DNA of 64,000 nt from CAMYMQ01 sp963730305 (GTDB taxonomy: Bacteria; Pseudomonadota; Alphaproteobacteria; Bin65), in NCBI GenBank assembly GCA_963730305.1, contig CAVSRB010000001.1, positions 186,001 through 250,000 of the forward strand, written 5' to 3'. Within the stretch, counting starts at the first letter, position 1, and each line of letters opens with the position of its first letter. The position numbers and the translations under genes are program-made. Shown one piece after another: positions 46,927-57,689 of this stretch. The notes under the pieces are model-generated. The model was given only the letters and a program-made list of their open reading frames with translations, was not told where the DNA came from and searched no databases.

Positions 46927-46959
46927 TCAGGAGGTGAGGCATCCGCCCTCACCTCCTGA
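46927..46959 (+). terminator. intercistronic hairpin between TRAP binding protein and DctQ genes
   Basis: Perfect 13-base arms TCAGGAGGTGAGG (46927-46939) and CCTCACCTCCTGA (46947-46959) enclose a seven-base loop, 20 bases after the stop codon. The tail, TTTCCCC, is a weak T-run. It may act as a partial terminator or protect the 3' end, giving more binding protein than membrane subunits. Confidence 0.75.
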
Positions 46960-47031
46960 TTTCCCCTACCCGGTCCGATCGAGCCTCTTCGGCTGGCGGG
47001 CCTCTCCCCGTATCATTGCGCCGATGAGCCA

Positions 47032-48111
47032 ATGAGCCATTCCGAGTCACCGGCTGCCGGCACCGGTGCGCCCGACGCGCGCCGTCTGCTCGAGATCGAA
47101 GCGCACGGCGCCATGCCCGTGGTGCTGCGCATTTTTGCGCTCTCCGTCATGGCTGTGGGCTTCATCTTCGTCGCCAACGCCTATTGCGTGTTCTGGCTGG
47201 ATTGGCCGGGCTTCGCTGCGCTGTTCGGGCAGCTCGGCCTGCTCGGTTTCGACGCGCCGCCGAAGCCGCTCGGCAGCGGCATCATCTTCGTCGTGATCCT
47301 GGCCCTGTTCTACGTCGTGCCGATCCTCGCGATCGTCCGCTACGTCATCAAGACGCGCCGGCGCTCGCTCCACCACGACGCCGAGACACTGTCGTCGATC
47401 GCGGCCTACATCGCACGGGCGGCCTTCTGGTCGGTCCTGCTGATCGGCGCGGTGGACAGCGTCATCTCCTTCCTGCGGGTCGAGGGCTTCCTGCCCGACG
47501 TCGTCGGCACGACCTTCGCCCAGGATCTCGGCCGGTCGGTGTTCCGCGGCGAGTTCTTTCATTTGCCGCTGATCGCCATCGGCCTCGTCATCGCCTTCTT
47601 CTCCCGCTCGCTCGGCTTCGTCTGGCTGGCCGTGCTGGTCGTCTTCGCCGAGCTGCTCATCGTCATCCTGCGCTTCATCTTTTCCTACGAGCAGGCCTTC
47701 CTCGCCGATCTCGTCCGGTTCTGGTATGCGGCCCTGTTCCTGTTCTCCAGCGCCTACACCCTGCTGCACGAAGGCCACGTGCGCGTCGACGTGCTCTACA
47801 CGAGCTTCAGCGAACGCAAGAAGGCGTGGAGCAACACCATCGGCGCACTCATCCTCGGCTTGCCGGTGTGCTGGGTCATCCTGACCATGGGCCTGACCAA
47901 CAAGTTCTCGGCGATCAGCTCGCCGCTGCTGAATTTCGAGGTGTCGCAGAGCGCCTACGGCCTCTACATCAAATACCTGCTGGCCGGCTTCCTGCTGGTC
48001 TACGCGCTGAGCATGATGGCCCAATTCCTGAGCGCCTTCCTCAACAGCACCGGCACGCTGCTGCACGAGGCCGACGCCGAGCCGGCCGCACCGGCGGAAC
48101 TCGATGTCTAG
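47032..48111 (+). CDS. TRAP transporter small permease subunit (DctQ), large variant
   Basis: This 359-residue inner-membrane protein has about eight hydrophobic segments. The C-terminal half holds the DctQ core: LVRFWYAALFLFSSAYTLLH, EGHVRVDVLYTSFSERKKAW, SNTIGALILGLPVCWVILTM and YIKYLLAGFLLVYALSMMAQ. The N-terminal 180 residues add further membrane segments, as in the large DctQ subunits that accompany TakP-type systems. The start is the ATG at 47032. No good ribosome-binding site is seen, and the bases just before it form a tandem ATGAGCCA repeat. DctM follows 25 bases later. Confidence 0.9.
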   Translation: MSHSESPAAGTGAPDARRLLEIEAHGAMPVVLRIFALSVMAVGFIFVANAYCVFWLDWPGFAALFGQLGLLGFDAPPKPLGSGIIFVVILALFYVVPILAIVRYVIKTRRRSLHHDAETLSSIAAYIARAAFWSVLLIGAVDSVISFLRVEGFLPDVVGTTFAQDLGRSVFRGEFFHLPLIAIGLVIAFFSRSLGFVWLAVLVVFAELLIVILRFIFSYEQAFLADLVRFWYAALFLFSSAYTLLHEGHVRVDVLYTSFSERKKAWSNTIGALILGLPVCWVILTMGLTNKFSAISSPLLNFEVSQSAYGLYIKYLLAGFLLVYALSMMAQFLSAFLNSTGTLLHEADAEPAAPAELDV

Positions 48112-48136
48112 CGACCGGCGCCGGAGAGGTTAGACC

Positions 48137-50800
48137 ATGGAAATCGTCTTCCTCATCGTGCTCGTTGGGCTGATGGCGACCGCTCTGGCCTCCGGCTACC
48201 CGGTCGCCTTCGCCCTGCCCGGCTCGGCGATCCTGACCATCCTGATCGCGTCGATCTCGGGCTACATCGTCACCGGCGACGTCACCAGCTACTTCTCGCA
48301 CGGCGGGCCGACCGAATGGCTCAACGCGGGCGTCACCAACTTCCGCGGCGTCTACTGGGACCCGGACCGCGACACCCTGATCGCGATCCCGCTGTTCGTG
48401 TTCATGGGGATCATGCTCGAGCGGTCGAAGATCGCCGAGGACCTGCTGGTCACGATGGCGCAGATGTTCGGGCGGATCCCCGGCGGCCTGGGCATCTCGG
48501 TGGTCGTGGTCGGCGCCTTGCTGGCGGCGACGACCGGCATCGTCGGCGCGACGGTCATCGCGATGGGCCTGATCTCGCTGCCGGTGATGCTGCAGAACAA
48601 GTACAGCAAGGCGCTCGCGACCGGCACGATCAGCGCCTCGGGTACGCTGGGCCAGATCATCCCGCCGTCGATCGTGCTGATCATCCTGGCCGACCAGCTC
48701 TCCAGCGCGACCGATCACGCGCTCAACCTGCGCAAGGCCGAATACAAGCTCGGCACCGGCTCGTCGCTGCTGCCCAGCGACTTCGGGCTGACCTCGGCCA
48801 GCGCCGGCGACATGTTCCTCGGGGCCCTGCTACCCGGCCTCATCCTGGTCGGCCTCTATATCGCCTTCATCCTCGCCACCGCGCTGATCCGCCCGAAGAT
48901 GGCGCCGCCGGTCCATCGCGAAGGCAGCTTCGACCTCGCCTTCCTGCGCCGGGTCTTCCTGGTCCTGATCCCGCCGCTGACCCTGATCTTCATCGTCCTG
49001 GGGTCGATCCTGCTCGGCATCGCCACCGTCAACCAGGCGGGCGCGATCGGCGCCACCGGCGCGACGATCATGGCCGGCTACCGCCTGAAGGACGGGCAAC
49101 GGGGCGCCTATTATCCGGCAATCATGGCGATTCTCTCGATCGCCGCGTTGGTCGTGATCCTCAACAACTTCACGATCAACGTCAAAAACATCCAGACCTC
49201 GCAGGATGCCCTCGGCGTGGCGCTGGCGGCGATCGCGGTCGCGTTCCTGCTGGTTTCGATCGTGTGGAGCGCGTGGCGGGTCCTCAAGATCAACCAGACC
49301 CTGCGCTACGTCATGGTCGAGACCGCCAAGACCTCGTCGCTGGTCTTCATCATCCTGATGGGCGCCGCCATGCTGACGGCGGCGTTCCGCGCCTTCGGCG
49401 GCGAGGATCTGGTGCGCGATTTCCTGACCGGTCTGCCCGGCGGTTTCATCGCCAAGTTCGCGCTGGTCATGGCGGTCATCTTCGTCCTCGGCTTCTTCCT
49501 CGACTTCATCGAGATCGCCGTGGTCGTGGTGCCGATCATCGCGCCGATCCTGCTGTCCGACCCGACGGCGAACGTCACCGCCGTGTGGCTCGGCGTGATG
49601 ATCGGGGTCAACATGCAGACCTCGTTCCTCACGCCGCCGTTCGGCTTCGCCCTGTTCTACCTGCGCGGCGTCGCGCCAGCGTCGGTGAAGACGACCGACA
49701 TCTACCGGGGCGTCATTCCCTTCATCGCGCTCCAGCTGTGCGCGCTCGGCATCGTCTGGGTCGATCCGCCCCTGGTCAACTATCTGCCCAACCGCGTCTA
49801 TCTCGGCTCGGAGACGGCGCCGCCGCCGCGCAACCCGCGCCTGCAGAAATGCATCGAGAAGCGCACCTTCGTCCTCCTCGACGAACAAGGCGACGCGATC
49901 CGCGCGGCGATCGCCAAGGCGGCGGGGATGGACATGAGCGTGTTGCCGGAATCACGCCGCGACGCCCTCAGCTACGCGTTCAAGCAGGCCCGCGCCACCT
50001 TCGATGCGGTCGCAGCGGTGCGCGCCGCGAAGGCCGCGCTCGATGCCTACATCCCGGGCTACAGACCGATGCATCGCAAGGTGCGCGCGATCAATCACGA
50101 GCTCCGGACCCTCGATTCGAAGATCTCCGACGAGCAGCAGGCGCTGCGCCGGCTGACCGACACCGACAGCACGCCCAAGGCCACCATCGCCGCCGCCGAG
50201 CGCCGGATCGCGAGCCTCAAGGCCGAGCGCAGCCGGGTCGCCGCCCGAATACCGGCGGACTGGAAGGCGGCCCGGCGCAAGTATGTCCAGCTCGCGCACA
50301 CGGAACGGTTGGCACGGCTGAAATACCGGCGAACGGTCGACAACGCCTACCAGCCGATCCTCGAGACCAAGAAGCTGATCGCCGACGCGGACAAGCTCGC
50401 GCGCGAGCGCAAGGCGATGGAGTCGCTCGGCAGCCAGATCGCCGCCGGCGATCCGGCCAAGGTCAGCGCAGCGGCGCTGCGCATCGAGCGCACCCTGCGC
50501 ACGGTCGCCGGCACCGACGACATCCGCTCGCAACTGAGCCGGGTCCGGCGTGCCCTGCGGGGAAGCTCACCCAATCGCAAACGGGCCCAGACGAGCTTCG
50601 ACAAAGCGATGAAGAGCTTCACCACCGAGGTCGAGTGGCGGACCAAGGCCAGGACGACCATCCTGCCCCCGTTGAACGCCTACGACGACGCGATCAAGGG
50701 CACGATCGGCGTGCGCCTGCAGCCACGGCTGACGTCCGACCAGGCCGACGACGTCGCCGCCTGCCTGTCGGTCCACCGGGACATCTCGCTGAACTTCTAG
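48137..50800 (+). CDS. TRAP transporter large permease subunit (DctM) with long C-terminal tail
   Basis: This 887-residue protein has a DctM permease (about residues 1-545) and an unusual soluble tail. Permease blocks are LVGLMATALASGYPVAFALP, IPLFVFMGIMLERSKIAEDL, GALLAATTGIVGATVIAMGL, SGTLGQIIPPSIVLIILADQ, and near the end LGVMIGVNMQTSFLTPPFGF then ALFYLRGVAPASVKTTDIYR. The tail (about 560-887) is rich in Ala, Arg, Lys and Glu with heptad-like stretches such as HELRTLDSKISDEQQALRRL and AERRIASLKAERSRVAARIP, suggesting long coiled-coil helices. I do not know a function for this tail. GGAGAGG precedes the ATG. Confidence 0.92.
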   Translation: MEIVFLIVLVGLMATALASGYPVAFALPGSAILTILIASISGYIVTGDVTSYFSHGGPTEWLNAGVTNFRGVYWDPDRDTLIAIPLFVFMGIMLERSKIAEDLLVTMAQMFGRIPGGLGISVVVVGALLAATTGIVGATVIAMGLISLPVMLQNKYSKALATGTISASGTLGQIIPPSIVLIILADQLSSATDHALNLRKAEYKLGTGSSLLPSDFGLTSASAGDMFLGALLPGLILVGLYIAFILATALIRPKMAPPVHREGSFDLAFLRRVFLVLIPPLTLIFIVLGSILLGIATVNQAGAIGATGATIMAGYRLKDGQRGAYYPAIMAILSIAALVVILNNFTINVKNIQTSQDALGVALAAIAVAFLLVSIVWSAWRVLKINQTLRYVMVETAKTSSLVFIILMGAAMLTAAFRAFGGEDLVRDFLTGLPGGFIAKFALVMAVIFVLGFFLDFIEIAVVVVPIIAPILLSDPTANVTAVWLGVMIGVNMQTSFLTPPFGFALFYLRGVAPASVKTTDIYRGVIPFIALQLCALGIVWVDPPLVNYLPNRVYLGSETAPPPRNPRLQKCIEKRTFVLLDEQGDAIRAAIAKAAGMDMSVLPESRRDALSYAFKQARATFDAVAAVRAAKAALDAYIPGYRPMHRKVRAINHELRTLDSKISDEQQALRRLTDTDSTPKATIAAAERRIASLKAERSRVAARIPADWKAARRKYVQLAHTERLARLKYRRTVDNAYQPILETKKLIADADKLARERKAMESLGSQIAAGDPAKVSAAALRIERTLRTVAGTDDIRSQLSRVRRALRGSSPNRKRAQTSFDKAMKSFTTEVEWRTKARTTILPPLNAYDDAIKGTIGVRLQPRLTSDQADDVAACLSVHRDISLNF

Positions 50801-50846
50801 GCCGGCGCGGTCTTTCGCGGCCGACGGCGATGGCGGTGGCGGTGCG

Positions 50847-53073
<2,227 letters not shown>

Positions 53074-53121
53074 GCTCTCCCCCTTGTGACAGCAGATATA
53101 GTCGTATCCGCCCCCTGCACG

Positions 53122-53862
53122 TCAAGAAATTGGGGTTTGGGCACGCGATTCCGCATCGAGGCGGTCGATGAGACGCTGCCGGGCCGCCGGCACCACGCGC
53201 CCTTCGGGGGCGAACACGCGGGTCTCAAGGAAGTAGCCGGTGAGCCGGAGGCCGGCGCGGACCTCCTCGACGGTCGCCGTCGCCCCGCCGATCAGGAACG
53301 GCGGCAACGCCAGCAAACGGTCGCGGTAGGGCTCGCCCGCCGACAACGACACCGCCCGTCCCGACTTGGGCGAGACGTAGGCGAGCGCATCGTTGCGCCC
53401 GGTGGCCGCGCATTGCGACAGGTCGAGGCCGTAGCCCAGCTCCGCGAGCACGCCAAGCTCCCAGCGGACGTAGGCCGCGTGCCAGTCGCCCGCTTCGATC
53501 GCGTCGAGCACGATCAGGAAGCCGCTATAGACCGCCGGGTGCGTCTCACGCTCGGGCAGCGCCGCCTCGGCGACCGCGCACAACGACGACAGCGCCGCCA
53601 ACTTGACCGGATCGTCGAGCAGCGCCGCCGCCCGGCTCTCCGCCAATTCGCAGCTATAGTATCCGAGATGGTCGGCGAGCCGGGCCCGCCAGGTCGCCGA
53701 GACCGTGTTGCCGGGCAGGTAGACCCCGCGGGACCGCTTGCCCGTGCCGCCGCGCACCAGGCCGGCGTGCCGACCGTGCCGCTCGGTCAGGAGCTGGACG
53801 ATCAGCGAGCCTTCGCCATGCTTCCGCGCCGAGAGGATGACCCCGTGATCCGACCATTCCAT
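53122..53862 (-). CDS. recO: DNA repair protein RecO
   Basis: RecO works with RecR to load RecA on SSB-coated single-stranded DNA. The 246-residue product has the N-terminal OB-fold start MEWSDHGVILSARKHGEGSL and LLTERHGRHAGLVRGG, then YLPGNTVSATWRARLADHLG, YVRWELGVLAELGYGLDLSQ followed by CAATGRNDALAYVSPKSGRA, and GYFLETRVFAPEGRVVPAAR. The alphaproteobacterial form keeps one cysteine of the zinc-like region. It lies between era (17 bases upstream) and parC (48 bases downstream). Length is typical. Confidence 0.94.
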   Translation of the reverse strand: MEWSDHGVILSARKHGEGSLIVQLLTERHGRHAGLVRGGTGKRSRGVYLPGNTVSATWRARLADHLGYYSCELAESRAAALLDDPVKLAALSSLCAVAEAALPERETHPAVYSGFLIVLDAIEAGDWHAAYVRWELGVLAELGYGLDLSQCAATGRNDALAYVSPKSGRAVSLSAGEPYRDRLLALPPFLIGGATATVEEVRAGLRLTGYFLETRVFAPEGRVVPAARQRLIDRLDAESRAQTPIS

Positions 53863-53879
53863 CGCCGGACCTTACGGCG

Positions 53880-54836
53880 TCACGCGCCGAAATCCAGTCC
53901 CCAGTCGCGATAGCGCGCCGGATCGTCCTGCCACTTCTCGCGGACCTTGACGAACAGGAACAGGTGGACCGGCCGGTCGAGCAATTCGGTGAGCTCCTCG
54001 CGCGCCGCGGCCCCGACGCGCTTGATCATATCCCCCCGCTTGCCCAGCACGATCGCCTTCTGGCTGTCGCGCTCGACGTAGATGGTCTGCTCGAGGCGGA
54101 CGCTGCCGTCCTTGCGCTCCTGCCACTGCTCGGTCTCGACGGTGAGCGCGTAGGGCAGCTCCTGGTGCAGGTTCAGGTAGAGCTTCTCCCGCGTGATCTC
54201 GGCGGCGAGCAGCCGGTCGGACATGTCGGACAGCTGGTCGGTCGGGAACAGGAACGGGCCCTCGGGCACCCGGCGGGCCAAGTCGGTGCGCAAGTCGTCG
54301 ACCCCGTCGCCGGTCAGCGCCGAGATCATGAACGTGTCGGAGAAGCGGCCCTCGTCGTTGAGCCGCGCCGCGATGCCGAGCAGGTCGGCGCGCCGGACGC
54401 GGTCGATCTTGTTGAGCAACAGCAGGCCGGTGCGCTCCGATCCCGCCAGGCCCTCGACGATACGCCTGGTTTCCGGATCGGTATGGCCGCGGTTGCGCTC
54501 CGCGTCGACCAGCACGGCGACGATATCCGCATCGGCCGCGCTCTGCCACGCCGCCGCGACCATGGCCCGGTCCAGCCGCTTGCCCGGCGTGAAGATGCCC
54601 GGCGTGTCGACCAGCACGACCTGGCTGGCGCCGACCATCATCACGCCCATCACCCGGGTCCGCGTGGTCTGCACCTTCGGGGAGACGATCGAGATTTTGG
54701 CGCCGGTCAGGGCGTTGACGAGGGTGGACTTGCCGGCGTTGGGCGCGCCCAGGATCGCGACGAAGCCGCAGCGGGTCGGTGTGGTGTCGTCCGGCGAGTG
54801 GTCGGGAGCGGGATCGGGTGTCCCGGCGTTACTCAT
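53880..54836 (-). CDS. era: GTPase Era
   Basis: Era is an essential Ras-like GTPase that binds the 3' end of 16S rRNA during small-subunit assembly. The 318-residue protein has G1 GAPNAGKSTLVNALTG, the effector T in VQTTRTRVMG, G3 VDTPGIF, G4 LLNKIDRV and G5 ISALTGDGVDDL. The C-terminal KH domain includes EITREKLYLNLHQELPYALT, and VLGKRGDMIKRVGAAAREEL with its GxxG loop. The start overlaps the end of rnc by 8 bases, the classical rnc-era pair. A proline- and aspartate-rich stretch precedes the G domain. Confidence 0.97.
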   Translation of the reverse strand: MSNAGTPDPAPDHSPDDTTPTRCGFVAILGAPNAGKSTLVNALTGAKISIVSPKVQTTRTRVMGVMMVGASQVVLVDTPGIFTPGKRLDRAMVAAAWQSAADADIVAVLVDAERNRGHTDPETRRIVEGLAGSERTGLLLLNKIDRVRRADLLGIAARLNDEGRFSDTFMISALTGDGVDDLRTDLARRVPEGPFLFPTDQLSDMSDRLLAAEITREKLYLNLHQELPYALTVETEQWQERKDGSVRLEQTIYVERDSQKAIVLGKRGDMIKRVGAAAREELTELLDRPVHLFLFVKVREKWQDDPARYRDWGLDFGA

Positions 54837-55548
54837 CCTCGGTCACGGGCATCCGATGGGTGCGAACGATGCGCAGCAGGCGCTGGGCGGCGCCCTGCTC
54901 GGCGGTCCGCTTGGACCGGCCCTTGGCCTTCATGCGCGGCAGGCCGCGGACGTCGCACTGGACCTCGAACATCGGATCGTGGTCCGGCCCCGTCCGTTCG
55001 ACCGTGGAATAGACCGGCAGCGGCAAACCGCGCGACTGCGCCCATTCCTGCAAGGCGGTCTTGGGATCCTTGGGCGGCTGGACGACCTCGTCGACGATCG
55101 CGGCCCAGTTGCCGTGGATCATCCGCGCCGCCGCGTCGAGGCCGCCGTCCTGGTAGATCGCGCCGATCACCGCCTCGCAGCAGTCGGCGAGGGTCTGCGG
55201 ATTGTCGCGGCCGCCCGAATCGGCCTCGCTCTGGGCCATGACGATATATTCGCCCAGCCCGATCGCGCGGGCGACGCGGGTCAGGGTCTCGGACCGCACC
55301 AGCGCGGTGTGCCGGCGCGCCAGCGCGCCGACCTTCTCGTCGGGGAAGCGCTTGAGCAGCAGGTTCGAGACGACCAGGCCGAGGACCCGGTCGCCGAGGA
55401 ACTCGAGCCGCTCGAAATTCCGCTTCCCGCGTCCCTCGCCGGACGTCGCGCTCGGGTGGGTCAGCGCCTCCTCGAGCAGCTCCGGCCGCGAGAAAGCGTG
55501 TCCGAGCGATACGTAGAGCTTGGCAAAACGGCGTTCGACGATACTCAC
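54829..55548 (-). CDS. rnc: ribonuclease III
   Basis: RNase III cleaves double-stranded RNA and matures rRNA precursors. The 239-residue product has the signature NFERLEFLGDRVLGLVVSNL with catalytic acidic residues, ADCCEAVIGAIYQDGGLDAA with the second acidic cluster, and a C-terminal dsRNA-binding domain (DPKTALQEWAQSRGLPLPVY, KAKGRSKRTAEQGAAQRLL). The start is a GTG at 55548, immediately after the lepB stop; the ATG at 55550 is closed by a stop. The lepB-rnc-era order is canonical. Confidence 0.97.
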   Translation of the reverse strand: MSIVERRFAKLYVSLGHAFSRPELLEEALTHPSATSGEGRGKRNFERLEFLGDRVLGLVVSNLLLKRFPDEKVGALARRHTALVRSETLTRVARAIGLGEYIVMAQSEADSGGRDNPQTLADCCEAVIGAIYQDGGLDAAARMIHGNWAAIVDEVVQPPKDPKTALQEWAQSRGLPLPVYSTVERTGPDHDPMFEVQCDVRGLPRMKAKGRSKRTAEQGAAQRLLRIVRTHRMPVTEDE

Positions 55549-55549
55549 A

Positions 55550-56383
55550 TTACCTGATCCCTTGGAAGATTCGGTTCCAGCGAATTGCGCTGGGCCACTT
55601 CCATACCTCCCAAATCCTTGCCGTACCGTTGACCGACAGGAAAAGAAATTGCGCCTTGCCGATCAAATTCTCGGCCGGGACCGGGCCGACGCTGGGAAAA
55701 CGGCTGTCGCGCGAATTGTCCCGATTGTCGCCCATCATGAAGTAATGGCCGGCGGGAACCACATAAGTCCGCGTGTTGTCGCTGTCCGGCTCGTTGTCGC
55801 TGCACTCCCAGATCAGGAACGACCGGCCGCTGGGCAGGACCTGGCGGTACAGCTTGGCCGGCTGGTCGACGCCGCTGACCGGGTCGCGGCATTCGCGGCC
55901 GATCTCGCGGTCGTAGCCCGGATAGATGGTGCCGTTGACGTCCGGCCGCTTGAGCGGGCCGACCCGCTTGATCCGGGTGCCGTTGATGTAGAGCCGCCCG
56001 CCTTCGACCTTGATCCGGTCCCCGGGCAGGCCGATCACCCGCTTGATGAAGTCGACCTTGGTGTCGGTCGGCTTGCGGAAGACGACCACGTCGCCGCGCT
56101 CAGGGTGCCCGTTGGGAATACGCCCGGAGAACAGGTTGGGGCTGAACGGGAAGGAATAGCGGCTGTATCCATAAGAATATTTCGAAACGAACAGATAGTC
56201 GCCGATCCGGAGGCCGGGCAGCATCGAGCCGGACGGAATATTGAACGGCTCGAACAGGAAGGTCCGCACCACCAGCGCGATCAGGATCGCGTAGAAGACG
56301 GTCTTGAAGGCGCCGCCGGAGGATTCCTTCGCCTTCGCCTTCTTGGCCTCCCGCGCGTCGGCACGCTTTTGATCGGAACTCAC
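55550..56383 (-). CDS. lepB: signal peptidase I
   Basis: LepB cleaves signal peptides at the outer face of the inner membrane. The 277-residue product has a cytoplasmic lysine-rich start, one clear membrane segment (about 26-43, FKTVFYAILIALVVRTFLFE), catalytic Ser53 in NIPSGSMLPGLRIGDYLFVS, and the general-base lysine K114 in VDFIKRVIGLPGD, followed by the box GDNRDNSRDSRFPSVGPVPA. The start is a GTG at 56383 with AAGGGGA upstream. It precedes rnc directly. A 91-base gap separates it from acpS. Confidence 0.96.
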   Translation of the reverse strand: MSSDQKRADAREAKKAKAKESSGGAFKTVFYAILIALVVRTFLFEPFNIPSGSMLPGLRIGDYLFVSKYSYGYSRYSFPFSPNLFSGRIPNGHPERGDVVVFRKPTDTKVDFIKRVIGLPGDRIKVEGGRLYINGTRIKRVGPLKRPDVNGTIYPGYDREIGRECRDPVSGVDQPAKLYRQVLPSGRSFLIWECSDNEPDSDNTRTYVVPAGHYFMMGDNRDNSRDSRFPSVGPVPAENLIGKAQFLFLSVNGTARIWEVWKWPSAIRWNRIFQGIR

Positions 56384-56474
56384 CTGATTGTCCCCTTTTT
56401 CTCTGGAGTGGCGGCTGCATCATAACGGCTGACGCGAGGCCAACCTATCGTCAACCGGGCCTTCGGCGGCGCGG

Positions 56475-56882
56475 TCATGCCGCCGCCTCGGGCAGGGCGG
56501 AAATGATCACGATGACCTGCGCGATCGGCGGCTCGTCGGTGATCGACACGTCGATCTGCGGCACCATGCCGTCGGGCATGATCTCGGCCAGCCGCCGGGC
56601 CGCGCCGCCGGTCAGCGCCATCGTCGGCTTGCCGCCAGGCAGGTTGACCACGCCCATGTCGCGCCAGAACACGCCGCGGCGGAAGCCGGTGCCGAGCGCC
56701 TTGGAACAGGCCTCCTTGGCCGCGAACCGCTTGGCGTAGCTGGCCGCGCGATTCCGCCGGCGATCCGATTTGGCCTGCTCGATCTCGGTGAAGCAGCGCT
56801 CGATGAAGCGCTCGCCGAAGCGGTCGAGCGTCCGCTCGACCCGGCGGATGTCGATCAGGTCGCTGCCGATGCCGACGATCAT
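56475..56882 (-). CDS. acpS: holo-[acyl-carrier-protein] synthase
   Basis: AcpS attaches 4'-phosphopantetheine to acyl carrier protein. The 135-residue product has the magnesium site MIVGIGSDLIDIRRVERTLD, FIERCFTEIEQAKSD, and the catalytic helix YAKRFAAKEACSKALGTGFR, then GKPTMALTGGAARRL and the ending VSITDEPPIAQVIVIISAL. The ATG at 56882 lies 12 bases after the pdxJ stop. The pdxJ-acpS-lepB order is typical. Length is normal. Confidence 0.95.
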   Translation of the reverse strand: MIVGIGSDLIDIRRVERTLDRFGERFIERCFTEIEQAKSDRRRNRAASYAKRFAAKEACSKALGTGFRRGVFWRDMGVVNLPGGKPTMALTGGAARRLAEIMPDGMVPQIDVSITDEPPIAQVIVIISALPEAAA

Positions 56883-56894
56883 CCCGCGAACCGT

Positions 56895-57668
56895 TCAGGC
56901 ACTGCGCGCCCCGCTCACCTCGGCGCGCGCCTTGTCCATCAGCGCTCGCATGCGCCGGATCGCGCTCTCCAGCCCGCCGAAGATCGCCTCGCCGATCAGG
57001 AAATGGCCGATGTTGAGCTCGACGACGGTCTCGATCGCCGCCACATCGCCGACGGTATCGAAGGTCAGGCCGTGCCCCGCGTGACATTCCAGGCCCAGTT
57101 CCTCGGCGATCCGGGCTGCCTCCTGCAACCGCTCCAGCTCCCGCTGGCGCGCCGCGCCGTCCCCGGTCAGCGCCGCCTCGCAGAACGCCCCGGCGTGGAG
57201 CTCGACGACCGGCGCGCCGAGCGCCACGGCGGCTTCGACCGCGCGCCGGTCGGGCTCGATGAACAGCGACACCCGGATGCCGGCGCTGGACAGCGCGCCG
57301 ACGAAGGGCACCAGGCGATTGTGGCTGCGGACCACTTCGAGCCCGCCCTCGGTCGTCCGCTCCTGGCGCTTCTCGGGCACGATGCAGGCCGCATGCGGCT
57401 TGTGGCGCAGGGCGATCGCCAGCATCTCGTCGGTCGCCGCCATCTCCAGGTTGAGCGGCACGTCGATGCCCTCGACAAGCCGGGCGATATCGTCGTCGGA
57501 AATGTGGCGCCGGTCCTCGCGCAGATGCGCGGTGATGCCGTCGGCGCCGGCCTTGACCGCGGCCAGCGCGGCGCGCACGGGATCGGGATGGGCCCCGCCC
57601 CGCGCGTTTCGGATCGTCGCCACGTGGTCGATGTTGACCCCGAGGCGCAAATAGCGGCTCGATTTCAT
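56895..57668 (-). CDS. pdxJ: pyridoxine 5'-phosphate synthase
   Basis: PdxJ closes the pyridoxine ring from deoxyxylulose 5-phosphate and 3-amino-2-oxopropyl phosphate, making vitamin B6 used by GlyA, the transsulfuration enzymes and the aminotransferase in this window. The 257-residue TIM-barrel has LRLGVNIDHVATIRNARGGA, GADGITAHLREDRRHISDDD, NLEMAATDEMLAIALRHKPH, CIVPEKRQERTTEGGLEV and ECHAGHGLTFDTVGDVAAIE, with LNIGHFLIGEAIFGGLE near the end. It lies 21 bases after rsh. Confidence 0.97.
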   Translation of the reverse strand: MKSSRYLRLGVNIDHVATIRNARGGAHPDPVRAALAAVKAGADGITAHLREDRRHISDDDIARLVEGIDVPLNLEMAATDEMLAIALRHKPHAACIVPEKRQERTTEGGLEVVRSHNRLVPFVGALSSAGIRVSLFIEPDRRAVEAAVALGAPVVELHAGAFCEAALTGDGAARQRELERLQEAARIAEELGLECHAGHGLTFDTVGDVAAIETVVELNIGHFLIGEAIFGGLESAIRRMRALMDKARAEVSGARSA

Positions 57669-57689
57669 GTCGCGTTTCCTCCCCGCCCC

